From assembly GCF_023721835.1 (NCBI RefSeq), contig NZ_JAMKFE010000001.1:1-64000 (forward strand): a stretch of 64,000 nucleotides of DNA, in the 5' to 3' direction. A program made the translations under genes and the position numbers. The DNA comes from Caldimonas mangrovi (lineage in GTDB: Bacteria > Pseudomonadota > Gammaproteobacteria > Burkholderiales > Burkholderiaceae_C). The notes below the pieces were generated by a model. It had not been told where the DNA came from, did no database searches, and saw only the letters and a program-made list of their open reading frames with translations. Below, in pieces: positions 52,625 through 60,809 of this stretch (position 1 is the stretch's first letter; every line of letters starts with the position of its first letter).

Positions 52625-54060
52625 ACGCACCGGTCATTCGACTCGAGCACCGGCAACACCAGACCCTGACGCCACGCCTGCAGCAGGCAGTCCGCCTGCT
52701 GCAGCTGTCGTCGCTCGACTTTGCGCAAGAAGTGCAACAAGCCGTCGGCAACAATCCCTTTCTCGAAGAGGATCCCGAATCGCATGCAGCGCCGGTGGCT
52801 GCCGCTGAGAACGCCCCGGCTGACACGCCGCCCACGTGGGCCGAGGTCACGCCCGTGACGGCGCCGGCGGCCGACATGCCGTGGGACCGCGAAAGCTGGG
52901 GGTCGCCCGGGAGCGGCGGGTCGGGTCGCGGCGGCAGCGGCGACGGCGAGCTGGATTTGGTGGAGATGGTGGCCGCCGACATCTCGCTGCGCCAGACCCT
53001 GCACAGCCAGATCAATGTGATGCCGCTGTCGCCGCGCGACCGGCAACTGGCCGGCACGATCATCGAGGCGCTCGACGACGACGGCTATCTTCGGCTCGGC
53101 CTGGATGAGTTGATGGGCCTGTCCGGCTGCTCGCCGCTGCCGGACGATACCGAGATGAACGTGGCGCTCAAGCTCGTGCAGTCGCTCGACCCGGCCGGTA
53201 TCGCGGCGCGCGACGTGCGCGAGTGCCTGCTGCTGCAGCTTAAGGACCTCGACCAGCACCCCGAATGCGAACTCGCCAGCCGCATCGTCAGCGACCACCT
53301 CGACCGGCTGGCGATGCGTGACGTCAACGGCCTGGCCCGCACACTGGGCGCCAGCGTCGCCCAGGTGGAAGCGGTGTGCGAGCGGATCCGCCATCTCGAC
53401 CCGCGACCCGGCTGGCGCTTCGGCCCCTCGAACACCCAATTCGTCACGCCGGATGTGATCGTGCGCAAGGTGCGGGGCGTGTGGACGGCGGCGCTGAACC
53501 CGGACGTGATCCCCAAGGTGCGGCTGAACCAGGTATACGCCGAGCTGTTCCAGCGGCACCGCGATTCGGGACACGCGGAACTCGCCGCCCACCTGCAGGA
53601 GGCGCGCTGGACCGTCCGCAACGTCGAGCAGCGCTTCGCGACCATCCTGCATGTGGCGCAAGCCATCGTGAAGCGGCAGCGGCACTTCCTCGAGTACGGC
53701 GCGCTCGCGATGAAACCGCTCGGCCTGCGCGAGATCGCCGAGGAACTCGGCCTGCATGAGTCGACCGTCTCGCGCGTGACCAACAACAAGTACATGGCGA
53801 CGCCGCTGGGCGTGTTCGAGCTGAAGTATTTCTTCTCGCGCGCGTTGCCGACCGTCAGCGGTGGTTCGTGCTCGGCCACCGCCATCCGCGGCGTCATCAA
53901 GGACATGATCGAGGCCGAGGACGCCAGCGACCCGCTGTCCGATGCCCAGATCGCGCGCCAACTCGCGCGACAGGGCCTGAGCGTCGCGCGGCGCACCGTC
54001 ACGAAGTACCGGCAGATGATGAAGCTGCCCTCGGTTGAGAAACGGCGCAAGCACGTCTGA
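52621..54060 (+). CDS. rpoN: RNA polymerase sigma-54 factor (RpoN paralogue)
   Basis: A 479-residue sigma-54. Region I, which contacts activators, is Gln/Leu-rich (HRQHQTLTPRLQQAVRLLQL). A Gly/Ser/Ala/Pro-rich region II linker spans about 55-115. The core-binding domain (about 120-250) and DNA-binding domain follow, with the helix-turn-helix LREIAEELGLHESTVSRVTN and the RpoN box ARRTVTKYR near 458. All key parts are intact. The gene is not flanked by lptB, hpf or ptsN, the usual neighbours of the housekeeping rpoN, so this is probably a second copy. GGGAGGA precedes ATG 52621. It has a perfect sigma-54 promoter of its own. Confidence 0.95.
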   Translation: MNAPVIRLEHRQHQTLTPRLQQAVRLLQLSSLDFAQEVQQAVGNNPFLEEDPESHAAPVAAAENAPADTPPTWAEVTPVTAPAADMPWDRESWGSPGSGGSGRGGSGDGELDLVEMVAADISLRQTLHSQINVMPLSPRDRQLAGTIIEALDDDGYLRLGLDELMGLSGCSPLPDDTEMNVALKLVQSLDPAGIAARDVRECLLLQLKDLDQHPECELASRIVSDHLDRLAMRDVNGLARTLGASVAQVEAVCERIRHLDPRPGWRFGPSNTQFVTPDVIVRKVRGVWTAALNPDVIPKVRLNQVYAELFQRHRDSGHAELAAHLQEARWTVRNVEQRFATILHVAQAIVKRQRHFLEYGALAMKPLGLREIAEELGLHESTVSRVTNNKYMATPLGVFELKYFFSRALPTVSGGSCSATAIRGVIKDMIEAEDASDPLSDAQIARQLARQGLSVARRTVTKYRQMMKLPSVEKRRKHV

Positions 54061-54065
54061 CGCCG

Positions 54066-54144
54066 GTCCACCCCCGACGGCCTTCGGCCGCCCCCTCGAG
54101 CGGACAACACCAGCGGACCGGCGCAGCCGGATCCGCGGTGTTCG
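54066..54144. repeat. REP-like intergenic repeat, copy C
   Basis: A diverged copy of the unit at 19471/48069, starting 6 bases after the rpoN stop codon. Shared blocks are CGACGGCCTTCGGCCGCCCC, CAACACCAGCGGACCGG and GATCCGCGGTGTTCG. The rest of the gap to the low-complexity gene (54145-54284) shows nothing clear. Confidence 0.65.
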
Positions 54145-54284
54145 TTGAGCGGCACAAGCCGCGCGCGGGGTACCGGCACGTCGTTGGGCGGCCGGGTTCA
54201 CCACCGTGCGGACCCCGGGGAGCGCGGCAAGTGTGCCGCGTTCCCTTGCGATCGAAGTCCGATCGAGGGCGGCTGACCGCCTGC

Positions 54285-55349
54285 TTACTTGCTGCGCGAG
54301 GCCGAACCGGACGAGCTGCTGCCGCGGCTGCCGTCGGTGTCGCTGCCCGAGGCCGAGCCGGTGCTGGCTGACAGCCCGCCGCTGCCCGACGATGCCCCGC
54401 TGCTGCCGGTGCCCGTGCCGGCCATGCCGGACGATGCACCCAGGCCGCCCCCCGGACTTCCGGTCGCGCCGCCCACATTGCCGGCCGATTGGCCCTGCGA
54501 GCTGCCGCTCTGCTGGCGCCCCTGCCGCCACTGGTTGAACTCATCAGAGAACTTCTGGTACCGCTCCCGGCGCCAGTTGTGATAGTCCTCGTCGAGCGCG
54601 CGCATCTGCTCGCTGCGCCACTGGTGGTAGTCGGGATCGAGATGGCGCTGACCCTGGTGGCTGTAGCCCTCGTAGTCGCCCGAGCCGCCGTAGTTTTGTC
54701 CATAGGTGCCGCGCGAGCGATCGTCGTACGACTGGCCGCCATAGCCGCCGCCGCCTCGGCCACCCGCGCCGTAGCCACCATAGGAGGTATCGCGGCCTTC
54801 GCCATAGCCGCCGTACATGCTGCCGTAGCGGGTCTCGTGCTGCCCCCCATAGGAGCCTTCCGGGCTGCCGTAGCCGCCTCGGCCGCGCTGCTGTCCGCCG
54901 GACTGGCCACCACCCTGGTAGCCGCCGTACTGTTCCCCGCCGTACAGGCCACCGCGGTACTGACCACCGCCCTCGTAGCCGCCTTCTTGGCCGCCCTGGC
55001 GACCGCCGCTGTCGTACTGCCCGCGCGGCCCGCCGTCCCAGCCCTGACCCTGCTGCGAGCCATAGCTGCCGCCATAGCCCCCGCTGGCGTATTGGCTACC
55101 TCGCGAGCCGCCGGTGTAGTAGTCGCCCATCGAGCCGCGGCCGGCCTCGAAGTCGCCCTGCGAACCGTATCCGCCGTAGCCTTCGCTGCGTGCAGACTCG
55201 TAGTCACGACCGCTGCCGCCATAGCGGCCCTGACCCGACGAGCGGTCCTGCCACCGGTCGCTGGAACCGTAACGTTCCTCGCTGCGCTGCCGATAGCTGT
55301 CGTCGTTGCCTTCGTTGCGGTTGCGGTCTCCGTACTGTCGTTGATACAT
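54285..55349 (-). CDS. Gly/Tyr/Ser/Gln/Arg-rich low-complexity protein
   Basis: A 354-residue protein that is almost all low-complexity sequence. Residues about 1-230 are made of Gly-rich runs with regularly spaced Tyr (SYGSQQ, GGYGG, QYGGYQGGG) plus Arg and Gln, much like the prion-like and RGG regions of eukaryotic RNA-binding proteins. Residues about 235-280 form a charged, helical, roughly duplicated core (DPDYHQWRSEQ and DEDYHNWRRER, then FSDEFNQWR). The tail (about 285-354) is Gly/Ser/Thr-rich. No signal peptide is seen. AAGGATC precedes ATG 55349. A possible sigma-54 promoter lies at 55561. It may form assemblies or condensates; that is inference. Confidence 0.75.
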   Translation of the reverse strand: MYQRQYGDRNRNEGNDDSYRQRSEERYGSSDRWQDRSSGQGRYGGSGRDYESARSEGYGGYGSQGDFEAGRGSMGDYYTGGSRGSQYASGGYGGSYGSQQGQGWDGGPRGQYDSGGRQGGQEGGYEGGGQYRGGLYGGEQYGGYQGGGQSGGQQRGRGGYGSPEGSYGGQHETRYGSMYGGYGEGRDTSYGGYGAGGRGGGGYGGQSYDDRSRGTYGQNYGGSGDYEGYSHQGQRHLDPDYHQWRSEQMRALDEDYHNWRRERYQKFSDEFNQWRQGRQQSGSSQGQSAGNVGGATGSPGGGLGASSGMAGTGTGSSGASSGSGGLSASTGSASGSDTDGSRGSSSSGSASRSK

Positions 55350-55560
55350 CTGAGATCCTTTCAGTGGTGGTGACCCAGCTTGCGCAGACGTCGCCCTGCG
55401 CGACACCTGTACAGCACGCCTCTCCCGGACATGCAGGTCGTTCCTCGCCCCCGCTCACGCGGGCCGGATGCAGCCCGGGCCGGGGGCGGCGCTCGGTCAG
55501 GATGGGGCGCGCCGCGCGCGTCGCACCGCTGGTGCCCTGCACGACCCGCACCCAGAATCG

Positions 55561-55577
55561 AGCAACGGCTGTACCTG
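55561..55577 (-). promoter_or_regulatory. Possible sigma-54 promoter of the low-complexity protein gene
   Basis: On the minus strand CAGGTAC-AGCCG-TTGCT has the invariant GG and GC, a perfect TTGCT, and GG-T-AC in place of GG-C-AC. It would give a leader of about 200 bases, comparable to that of rpoN. Nothing else is recognisable in the 320-base gap 55350-55669 apart from the likely plsY promoter (ACAAT near 55620). Confidence 0.45.
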
Positions 55578-55669
55578 CCGGCAGGGGAACACCCGGGCTG
55601 CTGGACATCCGCATGCGTGCACAATGCGAGGCCGTCGAAGATTCGCCTCACCCACACCGCTTGCAATCC

Positions 55670-56329
55670 ATGGACACGATGAACGCCGCCATCGCCGTGC
55701 TGGCCGCCTACCTGATCGGCTCGCTGTCGTTCGCCGTGATCGTCAGCCGCCTGATGGGCCTGAACGATCCGCGCACCTATGGTTCGAAGAACCCCGGCGC
55801 GACCAACGTGCTGCGCTCGGGCAACAAGAAGGCCGCAGTGCTGACACTGCTGTTCGACGCGCTGAAGGGTTACCTGCCGGTGCTGCTTGCGGTGCTGTAT
55901 GGCGAGCGCCTGGGGCTCGGCGAGGGCGTTGCGGCGGTCGTCGGGCTGGCGGCCTTCGTGGGCCATCTGTTCCCGGTCTTTTTCCGCTTCCAGGGTGGCA
56001 AGGGTGTTGCGACGGCGGCCGGCGTGCTGCTCGGCATCAACCTGTGGCTCGGGATGGCGACGCTCGCGACCTGGCTGATCATTGCCTTCTTCTTTCGCTA
56101 TTCGTCGCTTGCATCGCTTGCCGCGGCAGTGTTCGCGCCGTTCTACCAGCTGCTGATCTGGGGCGCGGGCCCGGTGCTCGGGGCGATCCTCGCGATGAGC
56201 CTGCTGCTGATCTGGCGGCATGCGCCCAACATACGCAAACTGATCGAAGGCAAGGAGAGCAAGATCGGCCAGAAGGCCGGATCTGCCGCCCCGCCTTCGA
56301 ACCCCACCCCCCGAACGAAAGGACATTGA
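55670..56329 (+). CDS. plsY: Acyl-phosphate:glycerol-3-phosphate acyltransferase
   Basis: A 219-residue membrane enzyme making lysophosphatidic acid from acyl phosphate, the first step of phospholipid synthesis. The three family motifs are present: GSLSFAVIVSRLMG, GSKNPGATNVLRSGNKKAA and HLFPVFFRFQGGKGVATAAG. Five membrane segments are predicted. The C-terminal tail of about 20 residues is polar. ATG 55670 and ATG 55679 are both possible starts and neither has a clear ribosome binding site. The RidA-family gene follows 2 bases after its stop. Confidence 0.95.
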   Translation: MDTMNAAIAVLAAYLIGSLSFAVIVSRLMGLNDPRTYGSKNPGATNVLRSGNKKAAVLTLLFDALKGYLPVLLAVLYGERLGLGEGVAAVVGLAAFVGHLFPVFFRFQGGKGVATAAGVLLGINLWLGMATLATWLIIAFFFRYSSLASLAAAVFAPFYQLLIWGAGPVLGAILAMSLLLIWRHAPNIRKLIEGKESKIGQKAGSAAPPSNPTPRTKGH

Positions 56330-56331
56330 CC

Positions 56332-56676
56332 ATGGTCCAACGCTTCCACGTCGGGCCGCGCCTGTCCGAAATGGCGGTGCACAACGGCACCGTCTATCTC
56401 GCCGGCCAGGTCCCCGAGGACGGCACCAAGGACATCCGCGGCCAGACGGCCGAGGTGCTCGGCATGATCGACCGGCTGCTGGCGGAGGCCGGCACCGACA
56501 AGCGCAAGATCCTGATGGCGCAGATCTTTCTTGCTGACCTGGCGGACTTCCCGGGCATGAACGAAGTGTGGGACGCATGGGTGCCCCAGGGCCACACGCC
56601 GCCGCGTGCCACGGTACAGGCGCAACTGGCGCGGCCTCAGTGGCGCATCGAGGTTGTCGTCACGGCTGGCCTTTAG
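56332..56676 (+). CDS. RidA/YjgF/UK114-family protein
   Basis: A 114-residue trimeric enamine/imine deaminase-family protein. It has VYLAGQVPEDGTKDIRGQTAEVL, FLADLADFPGMNEVWDAWV and TPPRATVQAQLARPQWRIEV, where the Arg of PPRATV binds the substrate carboxylate. RidA proteins hydrolyse reactive 2-aminoacrylate; this divergent subgroup may have other substrates. GAAAGGAC precedes ATG 56332. It is cotranscribed with plsY. Confidence 0.9.
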   Translation: MVQRFHVGPRLSEMAVHNGTVYLAGQVPEDGTKDIRGQTAEVLGMIDRLLAEAGTDKRKILMAQIFLADLADFPGMNEVWDAWVPQGHTPPRATVQAQLARPQWRIEVVVTAGL

Positions 56677-56715
56677 GGCAGGGCCGGATCAAGGTGTCGA
56701 GCAGGGGCGCCTGAC

Positions 56716-57069
56716 ATGCGCACATCGCTGCGGGGGTTGTCGGGTCTGGTGGTGCTGGCTGCCGGGCTGCTCGGTCTGTCGCAGCTGGCCGGCCTGTGGC
56801 ACGCGAAGGCGCTGGGCCAGCGCGTGGCGCAGGCCGAGCCGGGCGACATCGTGATGTACACCACCACCGACTGCCCGTACTGCGCGCAGGCGCGTCAGTG
56901 GTTCGGCGAGTACGACGTCCTCTACACCGAGTGCAACACGTCGGTGGACGCCGACTGCCGCGCGGCGTTCGACAGACTGGCGGCGCCGGGGGTGCCGACG
57001 CTGGTGGTCAAGGGGCAGCGGCAGGTCGGCTTCCAGCCCGACCGTGTGGCGCAGGCGCTGGAACGCTGA
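56716..57069 (+). CDS. Membrane-anchored glutaredoxin-like protein
   Basis: A 117-residue protein with an N-terminal hydrophobic helix (about 8-27, uncleaved anchor or signal peptide) and a glutaredoxin fold bearing the active site CPYC (TTTDCPYCAQARQWF, about 53-60). GVPTLVVKG supplies the cis-Pro and FQPDRVAQALE the C-terminal helix. Export implies thiol-disulfide work in the periplasm rather than a cytosolic glutaredoxin role. Two more cysteines (CNTS, DCRAAF) lie in the middle. It is 39 bases after the RidA gene. Confidence 0.82.
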   Translation: MRTSLRGLSGLVVLAAGLLGLSQLAGLWHAKALGQRVAQAEPGDIVMYTTTDCPYCAQARQWFGEYDVLYTECNTSVDADCRAAFDRLAAPGVPTLVVKGQRQVGFQPDRVAQALER

Positions 57070-57084
57070 AATCCGTGGTCCGGC

Positions 57085-57711
57085 TCAGGCCAGCCCGAGC
57101 GCGTCGAGCGGGCCTCGACCCAGCCGCACCACGCGCGGCTCTTCATCGGTCAGGTCGAGCACGGTGGTTGGCTCCATCGCGCAGGCGCCGGCGTCCACCA
57201 CGGCCTGGATCTGCTTCTGGAAACGCTCGCGAATTTCTTGCGGGTCGTTCAAGGGCTCGGTTTCATCCGGCGGGATCAAGGTGGTGGCCAGCAGCGGCTG
57301 GCCGAATGCGGCCAGCAGCTCCTGCGTCACGACGTGGCGCGGCACCCGCAACCCGACCGTGCGGCGCGATGGATGCGAGACGCGGCGCGGCACCTCCTTG
57401 GTGGCCTCCAGCAAGAACGTGTAGGGGCCGGGGGTCGCAAGCTTGAGCAGCCGGTATTGCCGGTTGTCGACGCGTGCATAGCTGGCCAGTTCGGACAGAT
57501 CGCGGCACAGCAGCGTCAGGTGGTGCCGCTCGTCGACGCCGCGCAGCCGGCGCAGGTTCTCGGCCGCGTTCTTGTCTTCGAGCCGGCACACGAAGGCATA
57601 GCTGGAATCGGTCGGGATCGCCGCCACGCCGCCGGCCTGCAGGATCTGCGCGGCCTGCTTGAGCAGCCGCGGCTGGGGGTTCTCGGGGTGGACTTCGAAG
57701 TACTGGGCCAT
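57085..57711 (-). CDS. YrdC/Sua5-domain protein, YciO-like
   Basis: A 208-residue protein with the Sua5/YrdC/YciO fold. PTDSSYAFVCRLEDKNAAENLRRL and KRHLTLLCRDLSEL-type sequence (RHHLTLLCRDLSELA) form the nucleotide-binding cleft; GLRVPRHVVTQELL is typical of YciO. TsaC/Sua5 make threonylcarbamoyl-AMP for tRNA t6A; YciO proteins are close relatives with weaker or different activity. The neighbouring PHP-domain gene (rnm/yciV) matches the yciV-yciO order of E. coli, so I favour YciO over TsaC. Confidence 0.85.
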   Translation of the reverse strand: MAQYFEVHPENPQPRLLKQAAQILQAGGVAAIPTDSSYAFVCRLEDKNAAENLRRLRGVDERHHLTLLCRDLSELASYARVDNRQYRLLKLATPGPYTFLLEATKEVPRRVSHPSRRTVGLRVPRHVVTQELLAAFGQPLLATTLIPPDETEPLNDPQEIRERFQKQIQAVVDAGACAMEPTTVLDLTDEEPRVVRLGRGPLDALGLA

Positions 57712-57743
57712 CGCCCGATTGTGCGCCGGTGCGACGAAACCGT

Positions 57744-58670
57744 TCAGTCGCCCACCGTGTCGGCCGCCACCGGCGACACCGGCCGGTGCTGGAGATGCTC
57801 ACGCATGTTCAGCCAGACCGATGCCGCGCCGCTGGCGCCGATGACCGCCATGCCGGCCATCGCCCAGCCGTCCGGCACATGGCGGAACACCAGCGCGCCG
57901 CCCAGCGTTGCGAACACCAGTGCGCTGTAGCTGAAGGGCATCAGGGTGGAGGCGGGTGCCATGCCGAGCGCGAGGATCAGGCACAGGTGCCCGAGCGTGC
58001 CCATGGCGCCGACCAGCAGCAGCAGGCCGAGGTCCGGGGCCCGTGCATGCAACAGCGTGCCCCAGCCGTCGAGCGGGCTCACCCACAACGCCGCAGAGGC
58101 GGCAACCGCGCCGACCAGGCCGGTGTAGAAGTGCGTCGTGTAGGGATCTTCCACCGACGCGAACCGGCTGGTCAACACCTGGAATGCGGCATAGGCGACC
58201 GTGAGACCGAGCGGGAACGCGGCGGCCCAACCGAACAGCCCGCTGCCTGGCCGCACCACCATCAGCGCACCGGCCAGCGCGGTGCCGACCAGCACCCAGC
58301 GCAGCCGTGACACCTTCTCGTGCAGCACCGTCGCGGCCAGCAAGGTCACCATCACCGGCGTCAGCATCGCGATCGCGGTGAACTCGGCCACCGGCAGGTA
58401 TTGCAGTCCGAAGAAGGACAGGCAACTGGTCGACAACAGCAGGGTGCCGCGCAGCAACTGGAAGCCGGGGCGGGCCGCACGAAAGCCGGCCCATCCGCGC
58501 CGCCCCTGCCACACCAGCATCACGACGGCCTGGAACAGGTAGCGCGACCACAGGATCACCAGCACCGGCAACGCGGCGCCCAGGTATTTGACGCTGGTGT
58601 CCAGCGTGGCGAAGCACGCTGCCATCGTCAGGATCAGCGTGATGCCGAGCGCAGGGTGGCGGCCGCTCAC
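57744..58670 (-). CDS. EamA/DMT-superfamily transporter
   Basis: A 308-residue inner-membrane transporter with ten predicted helices in two EamA repeats. It resembles RhaT/YdcZ-type drug/metabolite exporters: SRYLFQAVVMLVW, FFGLQYLPVAEFTAIAMLTP and MPFSYSALVFATLGGALVF. The substrate is unknown. I chose GTG 58670, which overlaps the stop of the PHP-domain gene (GTGA), since the first helix begins about 8 residues later; the frame upstream is antisense to nothing useful and runs inside the PHP gene. Confidence 0.88.
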   Translation of the reverse strand: MSGRHPALGITLILTMAACFATLDTSVKYLGAALPVLVILWSRYLFQAVVMLVWQGRRGWAGFRAARPGFQLLRGTLLLSTSCLSFFGLQYLPVAEFTAIAMLTPVMVTLLAATVLHEKVSRLRWVLVGTALAGALMVVRPGSGLFGWAAAFPLGLTVAYAAFQVLTSRFASVEDPYTTHFYTGLVGAVAASAALWVSPLDGWGTLLHARAPDLGLLLLVGAMGTLGHLCLILALGMAPASTLMPFSYSALVFATLGGALVFRHVPDGWAMAGMAVIGASGAASVWLNMREHLQHRPVSPVAADTVGD

Positions 58671-59527
58671 GACGGCCGATGTATGCGTTCGGCCAACGCT
58701 TCCCAGACCGGCGACAGGCCGCTTGCCAGCAGGGGCAGGGTGCCGAGATCGGTGTGGCTTTCGTCCGGGGAGTGGAAGTCGGAGCCGCGTGACGCCAGCA
58801 GCCCGAACTCGCGCGCGGTATCGGCGTATTTCACGAAATCGTGGCTGCTGTGGCTGCCCGTGACGACCTCGACGCCCCGCCCGCCGTGTTCCTTGAACTC
58901 GGAGAACAGCGCGTACTCCTCGTTGGCCGTGAACTTGTAGCGCCCCGGGTGGGCGATCACCGCGATGCCGCCGGCGTCGTGGATCCAGCGCACCGCCTCG
59001 CCGAGGGCCGCCCATCGATGGGCGACGTAGCCGGGCTTGCCTTCGGTCAGGTACTTGCGGAACACCTCCTGCGTGTCGCGGCAGGCGCCCACCTCGACGA
59101 GGTAGCGCGCGAAGTGCGTGCGCGAGATCAGGTCCGGGTTGCCGACGTACTTCAACGCACCTTCGTAGGCGCCGGCGATACCCACGCGTGCCAGGCCTTC
59201 GGCCATCTCGCGTGCGCGCGACTCGCGCCCACCGCGCGTGCGACGCAGCCCTTCGACGAGTGCAGCGTTGTCGGCGTCGAAGCCGAGGCCGACGATATGC
59301 ACCGTCTCGCCGGCGAAGGTGACAGAGATTTCGGTGCCGGTCAGGTAGGGCAGGCCCAGCGCCAGCGCCGCCTCGCGGGCGCGTTGCTGGCCGCCGAGCT
59401 CGTCATGGTCGGTCAAGGCCCACAGCTCGACGCCGTTGGCCTGAGCGCGCGCCGCGAGTTCCTCGGGCGCGAGCGTGCCGTCGGAGACGCGGGAATGGCA
59501 GTGCAGGTCGGCATTGAGAATGTTCAC
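58667..59527 (-). CDS. rnm: PHP-domain phosphoesterase, RNase AM (YciV) type
   Basis: A 286-residue PHP-family metal-dependent phosphatase/exonuclease. The metal-binding motifs are NADLHCHSRVSDGTL, LTDHDELGGQQ, VIAHPGRYKF and SRGSDFHSPDES. E. coli YciV (Rnm) has 5'-3' RNase and 3',5'-nucleoside bisphosphate phosphatase activity and matures the 5' end of rRNAs. The operon rnm-EamA-yciO is translationally coupled at the first junction. Start MNILNADLHCHS is the usual N-terminus. Confidence 0.9.
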   Translation of the reverse strand: MNILNADLHCHSRVSDGTLAPEELAARAQANGVELWALTDHDELGGQQRAREAALALGLPYLTGTEISVTFAGETVHIVGLGFDADNAALVEGLRRTRGGRESRAREMAEGLARVGIAGAYEGALKYVGNPDLISRTHFARYLVEVGACRDTQEVFRKYLTEGKPGYVAHRWAALGEAVRWIHDAGGIAVIAHPGRYKFTANEEYALFSEFKEHGGRGVEVVTGSHSSHDFVKYADTAREFGLLASRGSDFHSPDESHTDLGTLPLLASGLSPVWEALAERIHRPS

Positions 59528-59620
59528 AGGTGAGATTGTAGGGAGCCGGCCCCGGCCGCCCCCCGGGCAAGGTCAAAGGCGGGTGCGCCAGGCGTGCAGA
59601 ATCGCCGCTTGGCGGGCCTC

Positions 59621-60718
59621 TCACCGTTCCAGCCGCAGCAACTTGCCATCTTCGTTGTCGGTCAGGATGTAGAGCCAGCCGTCCGGGCCCTGGCGCACAT
59701 CGCGGATGCGCTCGCTCAGGTTCGGCAGCAGGCGCTCCTGCCGCACGATCCTGCGTCCCTCCAGCTGCAGCCGCACCAGCGTCTGCGCGCGCAGCGCGCC
59801 GACGAACAGGTTGCCCTTCCAGCCGGGGTAGCGGTCGCTGTTCAGGAACGCCATGCCGCTCGGCGCGATCGAAGGCACCCAGTGGACCAGCGGGGGCTCC
59901 ATGCCGGCCTGCTCGGGGCCTTCGCCGATCTTGAAGCCGGTGCCGTACTCGCGGCCGTAGGTGGCCACCGGCCAGCCGTAGTTCTTGCCGGCCTCGGCCA
60001 CGTTGACCTCGTCGCCGCCTTGCGGGCCGTGTTCGTGCGTCCACAGCTCGCCGGTCGACGGGTGCAGCGCGGCGCCTTGCACGTTGCGGTGGCCGTAGCT
60101 CCAGATCTCCGCTCGCGCCCCGTCTCGGCCGACGAACGGGTTGTCCGGCGGGACGCTGCCGTCCGGCGCGATGCGGACGATCTTGCCGAGGTGGTTCTGC
60201 AGCGACTGTGCGTCGTCGCGCCGGCTGAAGCGGTCGCCCAGCGTGACGAAGAGCTTGCCGCCGCGGTCGAACACCAGCCGGGAGCCGAAGTGGGCGGTGC
60301 TGCCGTACTTCGGCTGCTGGCGGAAGATCACCGCCGCGTCGTCGAGCCGGGTGCCTTGCAGTCGCCCGCGTGCCACGGCGGTGCCGTTGCCTGGGCCCCC
60401 GGCCTCGGCATAGCTCAGGTAGACCCAGCCGTTGTCGGGGAAGCCCGGGTCCAGCGCCACGTCGAGCAGGCCGCCCTGACCGCGGGCATCGACGGCGGGG
60501 ACCCCCTGCACTGCCGGGCCGACGGCCCCCTGCGCCGACACGATGCGCAATCGGCCCGGCCGCTCGGTCACCAGCATGCGGCCGTCGGGCAGGAAGGCCA
60601 GGCCCCAGGGGTGCTGCAGGCCCTTGGCGACGACAACCGGTTTGAGGGCCTGTGCCCGGGCGGCGCCGGCAAACGGCAGCATCAGCAGCGCGGACGACAA
60701 CTGGCGACGGTTCAGCAT
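59621..60718 (-). CDS. PQQ-dependent sugar dehydrogenase (soluble aldose dehydrogenase type)
   Basis: A 365-residue periplasmic six-bladed beta-propeller of the GSDH family. Signal peptide MLNRRQLSSALLMLPFAGAARAQ. Marks: HPWGLAFLPDGRMLVTERPG, LFVTLGDRFSRRDDAQSLQN, THEHGPQGGDEVNVAEAGKN and GPDGWLYILTDNEDGKLLRLE. E. coli YliI is a homologue that oxidises aldoses with PQQ. No PQQ synthesis genes are in the window. A paralogue with the same strand and layout lies 92 bases upstream. Confidence 0.88.
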   Translation of the reverse strand: MLNRRQLSSALLMLPFAGAARAQALKPVVVAKGLQHPWGLAFLPDGRMLVTERPGRLRIVSAQGAVGPAVQGVPAVDARGQGGLLDVALDPGFPDNGWVYLSYAEAGGPGNGTAVARGRLQGTRLDDAAVIFRQQPKYGSTAHFGSRLVFDRGGKLFVTLGDRFSRRDDAQSLQNHLGKIVRIAPDGSVPPDNPFVGRDGARAEIWSYGHRNVQGAALHPSTGELWTHEHGPQGGDEVNVAEAGKNYGWPVATYGREYGTGFKIGEGPEQAGMEPPLVHWVPSIAPSGMAFLNSDRYPGWKGNLFVGALRAQTLVRLQLEGRRIVRQERLLPNLSERIRDVRQGPDGWLYILTDNEDGKLLRLER

Positions 60719-60809
60719 GAAGCCTCCTGAAGCGAAGGCTTGCAGTCTACGGTCCGCGGTGCCGCACGAGCGCTTGCAGGGTCGATGACCGCGCCGCCGT
60801 TGTGCGGGA

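Noticed and set aside
54489-55373. An Ala/Val-rich plus-strand frame that looks like a membrane protein, opposite the low-complexity gene
   Set aside because: The hydrophobic look comes from reading the complement of Gly/Ser/Tyr codons. The minus-strand frame has the better ribosome binding site and a structured charged core.
57085-57711. Assignment of the YrdC-domain gene as tsaC/sua5
   Set aside because: Sequence and its rnm (yciV) neighbour fit YciO better. A separate tsaC is expected elsewhere in the genome, though this cannot be checked here.
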